The notes under the pieces: generated by a model
Seen by the model: the letters and a program-made list of their open reading frames with translations, nothing else
Databases searched by the model: none
What the model was told of the DNA's origin: nothing
Part shown: positions 12,953-14,087 of the stretch, piece after piece
Layout of the letters: the number at the start of each line of letters is the position of its first letter
Numbering within the stretch: the stretch's first letter is position 1
Position numbers and translations under genes: made by a program
Origin: CAYLNK01 sp964384675
Lineage (GTDB): Bacteria; Acidobacteriota; Thermoanaerobaculia; UBA5066
Direction of reading: 5' to 3'
DNA length: 14,087 bases
Assembly: GCA_964384675.1 (NCBI GenBank)
Contig: CAYLNK010000162.1
Location: forward strand, 1-14,087

Positions 12953-14077
12953 GTGTCGGAGACGTCCGCCTTCTCGCCCGGGGACCTGATCGCCGGCCGC
13001 TACCGGATCGTGCGCTTCATCGCCCGGGGCGGCATGGGTGAGGTCTACGAGGCGGAGGACCTCGAGCTGAAGGACGAGGTGGCGCTCAAGATCGTCCGCA
13101 AGGAGGTCGCCACTGACGCCCCGTCCATCGAGCGGTTCCGGCGGGAGATCCAGGTGGCCCGCCGCATCTCCCACCCGAACGTCTGCCGGATCTTCGACCT
13201 CGGCAAGCACCAGGGCCCGGACGGAGAGGTCACCTTCCTCACGATGGAGCTCCTCCCCGGGGACACGCTCGAGGAGAGGCTCGCCCGGCGGGGGCGCCTC
13301 TCCACCGCCGACGCGCTCCCCCTGGTGCGCCAGATGGCCGGGGCGCTCGACGCGGCGCATCGCGCGGGCGTCGTGCACCGCGACTTCAAGCCGGGCAACG
13401 TGATCCTCGTGCCGGGCGGGCCGGACCGCCACGAGCGTGCCGTGGTCACCGACTTCGGCTTCGCCCGGCTGGGAGAGGGGTCCCGCGGCGACGGCCCGCG
13501 CACCCGTCTGACGGCCGTCGGCACCGTGGTCGGGACGGCGATCTACATGGCGCCCGAGCAAGCGCTGGGGGAGGAGCCGACCAGCGCCGTCGACGTCTAC
13601 GCGCTCGGCCTCGTGATGTACGAGATGCTCACCGGCTTCCGTCCGCACCTGGCGCCGACCGCGCAGGAGATGCTGATGCGACGGGTGCAGGAGCCCGCCC
13701 CGTCGCCCCGGGCCGCCGTGGCCGACCTCGACCCGCGCTGGGACGCGGCGATCGTCCGCTGTCTCGCGCGTGAGCCCGGCGCGCGCTTCCCGTCGACCCT
13801 CGACGTGGTCCGCGCCGTCGACCCGTCCTCGTCCGGCGAGGTGACCGACGCCCTCCCTCCGGTCTACCCGCTGCCCGTCCCGGCGCGCGTGCCATCGTCC
13901 GCGTCGCCGGGAGTGCCCTCCTCGTCGCCGGTCGGCAGGGCGTCCGGCCGGGCCCGGGGGCCCGGCGTGCACCGCTGGTCCCCGGTCGGCTCGCGGCCGG
14001 GGACCCTGGGGCAGATCGCGACTACCGGCTCCGGAAGCAGTCCGTGCAGTAGACGGGCTTGCCGCTCGTGGGGTTGA
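12953..14077 (+). CDS. PknB-like serine/threonine protein kinase, cytoplasmic, with Pro/Ser-rich tail
   Basis: A Hanks-type kinase of 374 residues as read. The kinase domain spans about 17-288: glycine loop ARGGMGEVYEA (24-34), ATP-binding lysine in VALKIV (K46), helix-C glutamate E65, catalytic loop HRDFKPGN (142-149, D144), DFG (167-169), GTAIYMAPEQ (194-203) and VDVYALGLVMYEMLTG (213-228). All catalytic residues are intact, and the Phe in HRDFK is common in kinases of Acidobacteriota and Myxococcota. After about 290 comes a Pro/Ser tail, then a low-complexity Gly/Arg/Ser stretch with no membrane helix or sensor domain. The last 56 bases lie over an opposing zinc-ribbon gene. The tail may therefore be real, or a frameshift or loss near 13880-13950 may have changed it; the other two frames there give no convincing domain. 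The start is GTG at 12953, preceded by a -10-like element rather than a ribosome site. Confidence 0.9.
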   Translation: MSETSAFSPGDLIAGRYRIVRFIARGGMGEVYEAEDLELKDEVALKIVRKEVATDAPSIERFRREIQVARRISHPNVCRIFDLGKHQGPDGEVTFLTMELLPGDTLEERLARRGRLSTADALPLVRQMAGALDAAHRAGVVHRDFKPGNVILVPGGPDRHERAVVTDFGFARLGEGSRGDGPRTRLTAVGTVVGTAIYMAPEQALGEEPTSAVDVYALGLVMYEMLTGFRPHLAPTAQEMLMRRVQEPAPSPRAAVADLDPRWDAAIVRCLAREPGARFPSTLDVVRAVDPSSSGEVTDALPPVYPLPVPARVPSSASPGVPSSSPVGRASGRARGPGVHRWSPVGSRPGTLGQIATTGSGSSPCSRRACRSWG

Positions 14078-14087
14078 AGGGAACCCG
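14022..14087 (-). CDS. Zinc-ribbon protein, C-terminal end only
   Basis: The minus-strand frame entering from the right edge gives 21 residues and then a TAG stop at 14024-14022. It reads VPFNPTSGKPVYCTDCFRSR at the C-terminus. The pattern F.P..GKPVYC.DCF matches the CxxC knuckle of small zinc-ribbon proteins that end this way; the partner cysteines should lie upstream, outside the window. The function of such proteins is largely unknown, with nucleic-acid or protein binding likely. It converges on the kinase gene, whose reading frame runs over its last 56 bases on the other strand. The fragment is short, but the motif is specific. Confidence 0.7.
   Translation of the reverse strand, partial: RVPFNPTSGKPVYCTDCFRSR

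Overview
The window is very GC-rich, densely coded bacterial DNA with 13 recognisable protein genes. I see no RNA genes, mobile elements or CRISPR arrays, and no gene-free stretch over 300 bases. The mix points to a deep-branching Gram-negative bacterium, most likely Acidobacteriota: a Ser/Thr kinase with an HRDFKPGN catalytic loop, an ECF sigma factor with an anti-sigma/HEAT fusion, a DUF4097-type beta-repeat protein, and many exported proteins. That placement is inference; no rRNA or marker gene is present. Six of the twelve visible gene starts appear to be TTG or GTG.

Left block (1-3257, minus strand): a likely operon in the order SGNH/GDSL hydrolase, diaminopimelate decarboxylase (lysA), sodium:solute symporter, the last cut by the window edge. 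The lysA product carries a signal peptide behind a strong Shine-Dalgarno sequence, which is unexpected for this normally cytoplasmic enzyme.

Central plus-strand block (3318-7414): a proline/alanine-rich lipoprotein, then a tight cluster of a Tat-type exported S66 LD-carboxypeptidase, an O-methyltransferase and a membrane diguanylate cyclase. The cyclase has a periplasmic sensor-like domain, several membrane segments, and intact GGDEF and RxxD sites. The last three genes are 2-5 bases apart. An exported protein with six TPRs lies convergent to them (7505-9163, minus).

Right block (9285-14077, plus strand): an ECF sigma factor overlapping its anti-sigma partner (zinc-binding N-terminus, one membrane helix, outside HEAT repeats), then an exported beta-solenoid protein interrupted by a charged coiled coil, then a Ser/Thr kinase. 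A minus-strand zinc-ribbon gene enters at the right edge and overlaps the kinase tail. The most system-like candidate is the sigma/anti-sigma-HEAT/beta-solenoid module, which I read as an envelope-sensing circuit. The second is the pairing of exported LysA and exported LD-carboxypeptidase, which suggests peptidoglycan-derived amino acid handling outside the cytoplasm. Both are inferences from sequence features and neighbourhood.
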